A stretch of DNA of 64,000 nucleotides, taken from NCBI GenBank assembly GCA_963822215.1, contig CAWGGX010000010.1, positions 310,001-374,000 on the forward strand, written 5' to 3'. The notes below the pieces were generated by a model that made no database searches, was not told the DNA's origin, and worked only from the letters and a program-made list of their open reading frames with translations. Below, in pieces: positions 55,420 through 63,454 of this stretch (positions are counted from its first letter, which is position 1; every line of letters begins with the position of its first letter). The position numbers and the translations under genes are program-made. The stretch is from Roseiarcus sp963822215. GTDB taxonomy: Bacteria; Pseudomonadota; Alphaproteobacteria; Rhizobiales; Beijerinckiaceae.

Positions 55420-55862
55420 GGCAATCGTTACGCGTTCGCCGCTCTGAAGATCGCAGGGCTTCGATCGACGGCGAGCTGCGGGTGTGCGAACGGCGCGTAC
55501 GCTACCTTCGCGAAGCGCTGGGCCATCTCGACGCGGCGCTCAGCCCGTTCGAGCCGGAGGGCAACGCCCAAGGCGATCAAGGCCAAGCATCCCTTTAAGC
55601 TGGGGAAGCTCATTGGGTCGGGGAAACTCGGTCGCCTCGTTCTCGACGCCTTTCGCCGGGCACCCTGGCCCTCTAACGACTCAGGCCGTCCTTGACGCCG
55701 TAGTAGCTGACGTCGGGTTTGGCCTAATAGAGGCTGCGGCCGGAATGAAACACCGCGTCGCATCACGTCGATTCTGCCCTACCAGTCCAAGGTGCGCGGA
55801 CTGGTCATCAAGGAAGCGTAGCCCGAGACAGCGACGTGGCGACTGGCGTCCTAGCTTGGCGT
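55420..55862 (+). pseudogene. decayed hypothetical gene (winged-helix-like C-terminus)
   Basis: Fragments in successive frames can be joined: IDGELRVCERRVRYLREALG, HLDAALSPFEPEGN; then ATPKAIKAKHPFKLGKLIGS, GKLGRLVLDAFRRA; then LTTQAVLDAVVADVGFG, GMKHRVASR; then ILPYQSKVRGLVIKE and TATWRLAS. This order recalls a small alphaproteobacterial hypothetical protein with a helical N-terminus and a HARE- or winged-helix-like C-terminus. At least three frame changes and a stop show decay. 55863-56042 shows nothing but the pyrF leader. Confidence 0.6.
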
Positions 55863-56042
55863 AAAATAAATCTGTGACAGAGGTAAAATTAAGAGTCCGC
55901 GAGTCGCTACGCCGCTTGCGTTCTGCTCCCACTGGTGCGAAGGAAACACCGATTCGGTGTCGTCCGCCGTTATCTAGCGCGTCAGCGCCCGCGCGTCTGC
56001 TAGATGTTGGCCGACGGCACGAATGGCGCGGAGCACTTCAAT

Positions 56043-56819
56043 ATGGCGGCCTCGGTAGCAAGAAGCTACGCCGATTTGGATTCCTCCGGAGCACGGAGTA
56101 AACGGCTCGAAAGAGCCCGCGAAAAACTAATCGTCGCTCTCGACGTAGAAACGATCGATGACGCGCAACAAATGGTCGACACGCTCGGTGATGAGATCGT
56201 ATTTTACAAGGTCGGGCTAGGGTTGCAGCTAGCGGGAGGGGATGCCTTCGCGCGGCGGCTTAAAGAACAACACAAGAGAGTGTTCCTCGATTACAAATAT
56301 TACGACATTAGCGAGACGGTTAAAAACGCGGTTGCGCGCGCGGCGGAATTTGGCATCGACTTTTTGACGGTGCATGGCGTAACCAATATTATGCGAAGTG
56401 CGGTCGAAGGGCGTGGCTCATCGGCAATGAAGATTCTTTGTGTGACAGTTCTGACGAGCATGGATGCGACAGACCTAGAGGAAATGGGGTTCAAGTCTGA
56501 TATTACTGTTGAAGACGTTGTTATCCGGCGGTCTCTTCGCGCGCTTGAAGCCGGCGTCGACGGCGTAATCGCTTCGGCTTTGGAAGCGACCGCGATCAAG
56601 AGCAAAACTGAAGGAAAACTGATGGTGGTGTCGCCCGGCATACGGCGTGCAGGAAGCGACCACCACGACCAAAAGCGCGTCTCGACACCTGATGAAGCGT
56701 TGCGAGCGGGAGCCGATTACCTCGTCATTGGGCGCGATATCACCGGCTCGTCGGACCCAAGGAAAACCGCCCGTGAGATTATTGAATTAATGGCGGACGC
56801 CCTACCGAGCACGCACTAG
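56043..56819 (+). CDS. pyrF: orotidine 5'-phosphate decarboxylase
   Basis: 258 residues from the ATG at 56043, with GGAG about 10 bases upstream; an in-frame ATG at 56004 is less likely. It converts OMP to UMP, the last step of de novo pyrimidine synthesis. The barrel shows LIVALDVETIDDAQQMVDTL, FYKVGLGLQLAGG, the catalytic FLDYKYYDISETVKNAV (D-x-K-x-x-D), FLTVHGV, and the phosphate-binding MVVSPGIRRAG and ADYLVIGRDIT. It is more A+T-rich in third codon positions than the genes around it, which with its position among remnants suggests arrival from elsewhere. No other pyrimidine gene is nearby. Confidence 0.93.
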   Translation: MAASVARSYADLDSSGARSKRLERAREKLIVALDVETIDDAQQMVDTLGDEIVFYKVGLGLQLAGGDAFARRLKEQHKRVFLDYKYYDISETVKNAVARAAEFGIDFLTVHGVTNIMRSAVEGRGSSAMKILCVTVLTSMDATDLEEMGFKSDITVEDVVIRRSLRALEAGVDGVIASALEATAIKSKTEGKLMVVSPGIRRAGSDHHDQKRVSTPDEALRAGADYLVIGRDITGSSDPRKTAREIIELMADALPSTH

Positions 56820-56901
56820 GTCACGCCGTGGAATGCTTCTGTCGGTAGCCCGTGAGGTCCGGCGGGACGTGCTTGTGCATGGCGCTTTGGAAGATGAACG
56901 G

Positions 56902-57120
56902 CTAGGAATCGTCATCGGCGTCTGTCTCGACAGAGTCCCCAAATTCATCGATCGACCTCTTGGCGATCACGCCTTTTTCAATGGCGGCGGCGATCCCGTT
57001 CTCAATGAATCGTTTCATGACACCGGATCGCCCTTTGCCATAGGCCCCGAGCTTGGCGAGGTCATTCAGGTACGCAATATTGATCGGCTCAAGCCGACAT
57101 TCGGCCTTTGGGTTTGCCAT
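56902..57120 (-). CDS. small hypothetical protein, possibly RHH-like
   Basis: 72 residues from the ATG at 57120: MANPKAECRLEPINIAYLND, LAKLGAYGKGRSGVMKRFIE, NGIAAAIEKGVIAKRS, with an acidic tail (ETDADDDS). The strand-helix-helix pattern and the G-R-S-G-V turn resemble small DNA-binding or antitoxin proteins, but I recognise no named family. The frame extends upstream to 57273 through the terminator region, which is unlikely to be translated. No toxin partner adjoins it. Confidence 0.55.
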   Translation of the reverse strand: MANPKAECRLEPINIAYLNDLAKLGAYGKGRSGVMKRFIENGIAAAIEKGVIAKRSIDEFGDSVETDADDDS

Positions 57121-57251
57121 GGCCGATCTTATCTGTCCGCCAACTGGCGGGCAATTGGCGGACAAACTGTTTGCAGTACAAGTCAGCCTGTGGCAATGTC
57201 TCGCAGCTAATTGATTCAACTCGGCCTCGTTCTTGGGGTTGAAAAGAAAGT

Positions 57252-57271
57252 GGCCGCCCCGAAGGGCGGCC
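57252..57271 (-). terminator. terminator-like hairpin downstream of the tRNA-like gene
   Basis: GGCCGCCC, loop TTCG, GGGCGGCC on the minus strand, followed by ACTTTCTTTTC. It lies 13 bp after the 3' end of the tRNA-like gene. Confidence 0.75.
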
Positions 57272-57284
57272 AAGAGTTTGTGAG

Positions 57285-57356
57285 AGGCTAGGACCGGAAT
57301 TGAACCGATTTATGCTACCTTGCAGGGGAGCCGCATAACCATTCTGCCACCTAGCC
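57285..57356 (-). tRNA. tRNA-Cys-like gene with an irregular anticodon arm
   Basis: The minus strand has a perfect acceptor stem GGCTAGG/CCTAGCC, a D arm GCA...TGC, and a T arm ATCGG-TTCAATT-CCGGT. Acceptor and D arm resemble tRNA-Cys. The anticodon arm GCTCC-CCTGCAA-GGTAGC pairs only with one bulged T. The loop has GCA but C instead of the universal U33 if seven bases are assumed; it could also be read as anticodon TGC (Ala). CCA is not encoded. It is followed by a terminator, so it may still be transcribed, but it is probably a tRNA relic or a mobile-element tRNA. Confidence 0.6.
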
Positions 57357-57489
57357 ATGGAGCGCCCCTTCCGAAAGGTCGGGGCGTTCTTGTTTTGTGG
57401 CATGATTCGCGAAGAGCGGTCAATATGTGCGCGCCGTCAAGACTCTTGGCACAATATATTGTGGATTAAACGTCAGTGGTCGGGAACCT

Positions 57490-57715
57490 ATGCTTCTGCC
57501 AGTATCGACGAAATCCGGCGACGTCCGCTTGTGCGTGGCGTGCCCGGCGATGCGAAAGGTCTGGTCGCCGTTGCACATGCGTCGATGATCCTCGCGCCGT
57601 GAGCTTTGTTGCGCATAGCGAAGCAGATGGGCGCCAGCGATATGATGATAGTGGCCGATTTCGCCGCGTCGGGTCCGGCTGAAATATTCCTCCGCATAAT
57701 TCGTGTTGGTGACGA
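57490..57715 (-). pseudogene. C-terminal fragment of an IS1595-type transposase
   Basis: VTNTNYAEEYFSRTRRGEIG HYHHIAGAHLLRYAQQSSRR, then EDHRRMCNGDQTFRIAG keeps the order TNT-E-FFS-RG-YHH-HL-RY of the IS1595 catalytic C-terminus, including the last Glu. Residues before VTNTN do not match and several core residues are changed. No terminal repeat was identified. It lies 0.9 kb from the passenger element at 58589, whose 8-bp target duplication is also the IS1595 length. Confidence 0.6.
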
Positions 57716-58212
57716 AGGCCGACGGCATGACGATCGCGTCGACCGCCGTTCGGCGGTCAACCAGAACGGCAAGCGCAAGGTCGCACGAATAGGCGTCGGT
57801 GGTCCTTTTCGTGCGGCTCATCGGCCCGCGGCAGCTTCCCCTCCGACGTGGCGAGAACTCCTCGATTGCCGAGGATGACGCCACTTTCCCCCTCTCCTGC
57901 ATCGCGAGCGTGCGACCATCCCAAGGGGCGGCGGCGCGCCCAACCTTGCGAGCACCCCTCTCCTCCTCGCGCGGTGGAGGGGGCCTGTTTTCGGCCCCCG
58001 GGGTGTAATTTGGAGTCCCGCTCGAATTTCAACGGATCACCACACACACGCCTTCGCGATTTTTTCCGAATTTTTCCGGGCCAAAATCGTTGGGCAAGCA
58101 ACCACGTAAGCCAGTCAGGCACCGTAGGGAATGCAGCGGCTTCAGATACCAACGCGGCTTGCGCATTTGAACCGGGGCGACTCAGTCCACGCCTTCCGAC
58201 CCGCAGTGCAGA
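57716..58212. other. non-coding region between IS1595 fragment and helicase remnant
   Basis: About 500 bp with no gene. A GGGGGCC/GGCCCCC hairpin lies near 57979-57999. Nothing else is recognisable. Confidence 0.4.
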
Positions 58213-58588
58213 TCAAGGCAGGAGCGGTTTGATCTTGTCGGCGGTCTTTTGGATATCTCTCGCATCGAGGCCCCCGCGTTCGTCATCACGCGTCGTGAAG
58301 AGGTTCTTGCCTTCGACAAAACCGTCAGCGAGATACTCCTTGCTCTTGCGTTTCCAGTCATCGCTGTACCTCTGCTCATGCAACAGGCCCAGGTGCTCCC
58401 AGACAATCAATTCGCCCGCCGCATCAACAAAGCTGAAGTCCGGCCGCGTTTTCCATCCCGTCAGCGATACGTACTCCTTTTCATATTGGTAATCGATGTC
58501 CATACGGAACAGCGCATCCGCGATGACCAGTTCCGACTTGCTACGCACTTTGTGCCCCTTGAGCGCGCGATGGATCAGATGCTCGGCG

Positions 58589-59122
58589 CGTGCCTATCCG
58601 GTTAACACAGACACCCACTAGATATAGGACGCCTCATCGGACGGAGGCAAGCGCACCCGCAAGCAATTTTTGGTTTCGGACTGAGTGATTTCTGATTTAC
58701 ACTGAGGATCCAGACGCTGTTCAATTCACGTCACATATGGAGCATCAGGGGACATACCGATGACGGCCCAGCAAAAAGCAAAGAAACTCACAGCCAGACG
58801 GGAAGCAGCTGATAAATTGACATCGCCAGAGCGACTGACGGTACTCGCAGAAGAGAGCCATGCACTGGCGCGAATTGTTGCGAAGAACCCGTCCACGCCC
58901 ATCAGCCTGTTGCGCGATCTGAGTCGAAGTGAAGACAAAGCGACACGAAAGAGTGTGATTAGCAATCCTCGCGCTCCATATGACGTATTGAGCTACCTTG
59001 AACTTGAATTCGCGGAATCATTTGTGAATAATCCGGCGCTCCAGTTCTACAATTCCGTAAAACCATAATCTGTTCGGATAATACTACATATAGTGGGTGT
59101 CTGCCTTAAGCGGATAGGCACG
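58589..59122 (+). mobile_element. 534-bp non-autonomous element with passenger gene and 8-bp target duplication
   Basis: The ends are inverted repeats CGTGCCTATCCG (perfect 12 bp), extending with three mismatches through TTAA and CAGACACCCACTA to about 33 bp. The direct repeat GCTCGGCG flanks it at 58581-58588 and 59123-59130. Removing the element plus one repeat rejoins the helicase (VPYAE) to the nuclease part (HLIHRAL) in frame. No transposase is encoded; the only gene is the LRV-type protein at 58760. Confidence 0.92.
58760..59068 (+). CDS. small LRV-repeat-like protein carried by the 534-bp element
   Basis: 102 residues. The ATG at 58760 has AGGGGAC 8 bases upstream. The sequence has two leucine-rich-variant (LRV)-like helical repeats: LARIVAKNPSTPISLLRDLS, then ATRKSVISNPRAPYDVLSYL and AESFVNNPALQFYNS. 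A charged N-terminal helix (MTAQQKAKKLTARREAADKL) precedes them. LRV proteins are usually longer; here about three repeats fill the element, and its base composition is lower in G+C than the host. No catalytic motif is seen. It may simply be captured cargo, or a binding protein useful to the element's host. Confidence 0.7.
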   Translation: MTAQQKAKKLTARREAADKLTSPERLTVLAEESHALARIVAKNPSTPISLLRDLSRSEDKATRKSVISNPRAPYDVLSYLELEFAESFVNNPALQFYNSVKP

Positions 59123-61215
59123 GCTCGGCGTACGGAACTTGATCGGGCTTTTCTCGCACGACAGCGCAAAACAGGTTCGTGTTCCGCCGCAGCGTGTCCG
59201 ATTTCTCCTGCAGCTCCGCGAACTTGCCGACGTCATCGCCCTCCATGAGCAGCACCAGTCGCTCGCGCGAGCGTGTCAAGGCAGTGTAGACAAGCTCCCG
59301 GCTTAGCATACGACACTGCTTCGGGACGACGACAAATACTTTCTCGAAGTCGCTCCCTTGCGACTTATGCACAGTGAGAGCGTAAGCCAGCTCAAGTGAA
59401 ACGCTCGCCTCCGAGAAATCATATTTGTTGTAGCCAAACGTGAGCCAGGGCCGGCCGGCGAATAACACATTCAGATAGCCGCTCTTGCCCCTTTGTGCGA
59501 CCAATCCGACTTCGCCATTGGCAAGATAAACGTCATCAACTGCCTCGTCCGCCTGCCAATCATAGCCAGAGCGTGTGTCGTTCGTGATCTGGATCACCTT
59601 GTCCCGATGAACGATTTCCTCGTCCCCGAGCTTGATTGCTCGCCGGTCCCTGGCACGTTTCAGCTCATCCGCCCGGAATGCGCCTTGTATCCAGCGATTG
59701 AGCTCATGGACGCCATAGGCGTGCATCCGCACGGGCGAGAGGATTTGCCAATTCTCCGCGCTATCGGGCGATCCGAATGAGATCTGACCGTTGTCCTCAA
59801 AGCCGAATGACTTGTTAAAGCCAGAGATATCGCTTCGTCCTGATACGCCAAGGTGCGCCTTGAACTGGTTCAACAGTGCCTTTCGAAGATCCTCTACCGT
59901 TTTCCAGTGGCAGACTTCGATATCGTTTAGCTTCGCTCCGCTTGCAAGATCGTTGAGAATTCTGTCAGCATCGACTGTCACCTCGCCCGATGAAAACAGC
60001 GCGGCCAGCCGCAGCGCGTCGGACTGCTGACCCTTGACAGTTCGTACCTCGGTCCTCAGCTCCGCAAGCGCTGCCGCCGGCGTCTTCTGCTCCGCGCCTT
60101 CTTCCGACGTTTTTCCCTGCCTCAGTGTGCCAACAAGATCCGCAAAGGGCCTGCCGGCGCCGATGGGCGGAAGCTGGTTGGGATCTCCGACTAGAACGAT
60201 CCGCTGGACGTGACGGAGATCGAGCGCTTTCAGTACCGCGTATAAGCCTTCCGCCGTAATCATCGAGCATTCGTCAATGACCACAGTCCGCTCATTCGCA
60301 TAAGGAACGCCCTTCTCCGGTTCTTTGGTTCCAGTAAGGGGCGTTGCCGTTCCCCGTCGTACCGCGCGCGCCCGTGGAGGAATTGCGCCACGGTCTGCGC
60401 TTCCGACTTAGTGGCCTTGGTGAGGCGCACGCGGGCCTTGCCGGTAGGAGCCAGCAACAAGATTCCTTGCGACTTCAATTTCGTGCTCTGGAACAGCGCG
60501 CCCACAACTGAAGTTTTGCCGGTTCCGGCGCGGCCGGTGAGTATCGTCATCTTGCGACTTACCAGCGTCTGTAGCGCGCTCGCCTGTTCCGCGAGGGCCT
60601 GTTTCGAACGCGGGTTCTTCGGATCGGCCTTCTTGCCGATTGCCGCGGCAAGAAGTACGGGCCAGTTTTCCTGTATGACCGGTGCCGCCGCCGAGCAGCG
60701 GGCAAGGAGGATTTTCCGTAATCCGTTCTCTATAGACTGGGTGCGTGTCAGCTGAAGCGCGGTCATGGATTCGCCCCCGCGCCACGCTGGGACAGAAAGC
60801 GTCTCCACGACCCCTTGCAAATAATCCTGATGGGTCGCCGCCGACGAAACCTCGGCGCGGCGCGGCCACGATTACATCAGCCTGTTCGTCGACATGGCGC
60901 AGCGCAAAGTCGTCTACGTGGCCGACGGCAAGGACGCCGCGACGGTGAAGGAATTCGCCGATTTCCTGGAGGCGCATGGCGGCAAGCGCGAGGCGGTCAC
61001 CGACGCCAGCATCGACATGGGGGCGGCGTTCGAAGCGGGGATCAAGGCGAATTTCGACAACGCCGAGATCACGTTCGACAAGTTCCACGTCATCAAACTC
61101 GCCAACGAGGCCGTCGACGAAGTGCGGCGTCAGGAGGCGAAGAATAATTTCCAGATCAAGGGCCGGCGCTACATCTTCCTGAAGAACGTCGATCATCTGA
61201 CGCTGGAGGAAAAGG

Positions 61216-62898
61216 GTAATCGTTCACACCCACCCGATCGCGGCCGGCGGTGCTGATGCGGGTGGAACGGCGACGGCGAAGGGGCGAAGGGTCGACGAGT
61301 TTCGCATTTTCGGCTTGCGTATCGGTGGGAAGGCGATTCTACCCCTTGTGTGCCGAACCGATTCGCGGACGATTTGAAGGCCTTGACGCCGGCGGACCTC
61401 GCGACGCTGTCGCATGAGGATTTGCTGGCGGCGGCGTGCGAGCTTCTGTCTCTGGCGCGGGCGCAGAACGCACGTTTGTCCGAAGACTCCCGAACCAGTT
61501 CGCGTCCGCCTTCGAGCGACAACCCGTATCGCCGCGAGGACCGACGACAGAAGGGCGAGCCGGGAGGGTCTGCCGACGAGACAGCGTCGGCCTCGCCCGA
61601 CAGCCACACCGGCGAGGCGAAGGGGCCAGCCGAGCGGGCGGGCGCTCGCCGCCCCGGCAAGCCGCTCGGAGCCAAGGGGTTCTGGCGCAGCCAACCGATA
61701 CTGGTCAGCGGCGAACGCGAGCATGCGCCGCTGACCTGCGAGGCCTGCGGCCAAAACCTCGATGCGCAAGCCTCGCGGCGCAAGGTTGGCGCCCACGTCA
61801 GTCTCGAACTGACGCAAGGCGACATGTCGCTCGAGATCGAGGCGATCAAACATGTGTATTTCGCCGCGCGCTGCCGCTGCGGTCATGAGAGTGTCGAACG
61901 CCCCGGGGTCGGCGCGCGTTCGCGCGTCGAGGGCCGCAAACGCGACTTGATCGCGACCGAGCGCTGTCTGGTCGGCCCGATGCTCTGCGCCTTCATCGCA
62001 TCGCTGTCGTTGCGCTTTCGCCTGTCGCGCCTCAAGATTCAGGAATTCCTCGACGGATGGCTGGGGCTCGAACTCGGGACCGCCACGATCAACCGGTGCG
62101 TTCATGAGTTCGGCCTCGCCAGCGAGCCTGTGGTCGACAGGCTCATCGAAGAGGTCAAGGCCGCCCAGATCGTCCATCTCGACGAAACCCCGTGGTATCA
62201 GCGCGGCGCCTTGATGTGGATGTGGGTCGCGGTGACGGCGACGGCGGTCGTCTTTCGCATCGGCAGCCGGCGCAAGGAAGAATTGGCGGCCCTGATCGGC
62301 GAAGCCTTTCTCGGCTGGCTCGTCACCGACGGTTACGCCGCCTATCGCGACCATCCCCGCCGTCAGCGCTGTCTGGCGCATCTGATCCGCAAAGGCCTGG
62401 CGCTCGCCGGCGGGTTCTACGGCGACGGTGCCGGCTTCGGTCGCGACCTCGTCCGCGATTTGCGTCGCCTCATCGAGCGGGTCCGTGACGGCGAGGCCGA
62501 CAGCAAGGCCGTCAGGCGATTGATGGACACCATCAAGTGGAACTGCCAGTGCAACCGTCATGAGATCGAGCAGAAGGTGCGGGACCTGGCCAACGAAATC
62601 CTCAACGACTGGGACGCGGTGATCGCCTTCGTCCACGACCCCCGCCTGTCGCCCACCAACAACGACGCCGAACGTGCGCTCCGTCACGCCGTGATCGCGC
62701 GCCGCATCAGCTACGGCACACGCACAGACGAGGGAAGCCGCTTCTACGCCGCAGGCCTCAGCATCATCGAAACCTGCCGCAAGCGCGGCCTCGACCCCTG
62801 GGCCTACGCCAGCGGTCTCATCGCCGCCGCTCGCGCCGCAGCCGAAACCCCAGCCATCCCCGCCGCCGCGTAATTCAACCGGGCGTGTGAACGGTTAC
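61216..62898 (+). mobile_element. IS66 family element nested in ISL3, with 8-bp target duplication
   Basis: The terminal repeats start GTAATCGTTCACAC (61216) and GTAACCGTTCACAC (reverse strand from 62898). The direct repeat GGAAAAGG is at 61208-61215 and 62899-62906. Excision of 61216-62906 restores the ISL3 reading LEEKEALSRL exactly as in the copy at the left edge. The element is 1,683 bp with a single tnpC gene and is different from the IS66 element at 3120. Confidence 0.94.
61350..62873 (+). CDS. tnpC: IS66 family transposase TnpC
   Basis: 507 residues from the GTG at 61350. The N-terminal helix and SEDSRTSSRPPSSDNPYRRE block is the IS66 signature. Zinc ligands are at CEACGQNL and CRCGHESV. 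The acidic triad is in IVHLDETPWYQ, WLVTDGYAAYRD and PTNNDAERALRHAVI, the last with the catalytic Glu. The frame is intact and fills the element. A 487-residue open frame on the opposite strand is a high-G+C shadow. Only TnpC is present, as in the element at 3120, but the two proteins are clearly different subgroups. Confidence 0.94.
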   Translation: MPNRFADDLKALTPADLATLSHEDLLAAACELLSLARAQNARLSEDSRTSSRPPSSDNPYRREDRRQKGEPGGSADETASASPDSHTGEAKGPAERAGARRPGKPLGAKGFWRSQPILVSGEREHAPLTCEACGQNLDAQASRRKVGAHVSLELTQGDMSLEIEAIKHVYFAARCRCGHESVERPGVGARSRVEGRKRDLIATERCLVGPMLCAFIASLSLRFRLSRLKIQEFLDGWLGLELGTATINRCVHEFGLASEPVVDRLIEEVKAAQIVHLDETPWYQRGALMWMWVAVTATAVVFRIGSRRKEELAALIGEAFLGWLVTDGYAAYRDHPRRQRCLAHLIRKGLALAGGFYGDGAGFGRDLVRDLRRLIERVRDGEADSKAVRRLMDTIKWNCQCNRHEIEQKVRDLANEILNDWDAVIAFVHDPRLSPTNNDAERALRHAVIARRISYGTRTDEGSRFYAAGLSIIETCRKRGLDPWAYASGLIAAARAAAETPAIPAAA

Positions 62899-63454
62899 GG
62901 AAAAGGAGGCGCTGTCTCGATTGGAAGCGCTGAACCTGGACACGATCCAGGCGATGCAAATCCGCATGAACCTGCAACAGCTGTTCACGATGGACGCCAA
63001 GACCGCCCGACGCTTCCTCGATCGCTGGAACACCTGGGTTCAGGTCTGCGATCTCGGCCCGATGAAACGATTGGCCAAGACGATCATGGCCAAGGCCGAG
63101 GGCATTCTCAGATCAATCGCCACCGGCCTTTCCAACGGCGTCCTCGAAGCCATCAACGGCAACGTCCAGGCCGCCAAGCGCAAGGCCAAAGGCTACCGGA
63201 CCAAGCGAAATCTCAAAGCAGAACGTTCCGAGCCAGGTCGCTCGTCGGCTGAGATGTGACACGGTGGAAAGATTTTCAGGGTCCCGCCCCTTTGACCCGT
63301 TGACGCAAGATGCGATCGGACCGGCCATTATGCCGCATAGTGGAAATCACGGAATGGGGTTAGCGCGAACGCGGACGCTGGTCGTGATGACAGCGGGTCG
63401 AGGAGTTAACCGTCCCGGATTCCCGAACGAAAGGGAACCGAAGGTAAGGTGTTC

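Larger units (their letters stand above)
58213..60834 (-). pseudogene. RecD-like helicase with C-terminal PD-(D/E)XK nuclease, broken three times
   Basis: Reading the minus strand from 60834: LTRTQSIENGLRKILLARCS, QTLVSRKMTILTGRAGTGKT with Walker A, and APTGKARVRLTKATKSEAQT. A frameshift near 60340 follows, then GVPYANERTVVIDECSMIT (Walker B), IVLVGDPNQLPPIGAGRPFA, LAYALTVHKSQGSDF and LVYTALTRSRERLVLL. After VPYAE the 534-bp insertion interrupts. The chain resumes as HLIHRALKGHKVRSKSELVI, TRPDFSFVDAAGELIVWEHL and NLFTTRDDERGGLD, ending at 58213. The last part is a PD-(D/E)XK nuclease domain. The N-terminus is cut off by the ISL3 copy at 60835. Intact relatives exceed 1,000 residues and are thought to act on DNA in defence or repair. 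Confidence 0.87.
60835..63220 (+). pseudogene. ISL3 transposase fragment split by an IS66 element
   Basis: From 60835 the sequence equals the ISL3 copy at 1-988 (opposite strand): AADETSARRGHDYISLFVDM, TDASIDMGAAFEAGIKANFD and so on to DHLTLEEK. It is interrupted at 61215 and resumes after 62906 with EALSRLEALNLDTIQAMQIR, KTARRFLDRWNTWVQV, LSNGVLEAINGNVQAAKRKA and KGYRTKRNLKA. It stops near 63220, short of the normal C-terminus. The N-terminal zinc region is missing. Both ends are therefore truncated, the left one exactly where the helicase gene breaks off. Confidence 0.9.

Noticed and set aside
55219..58060. Weak resemblance between the stretches at about 55220-55300 and 58000-58080 (GGGGCGTATTTCGGAG versus GGGGTGTAATTTGGAG).
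   Set aside because: Too short and diverged to call a repeat by eye; no frame or structure supports a shared function.
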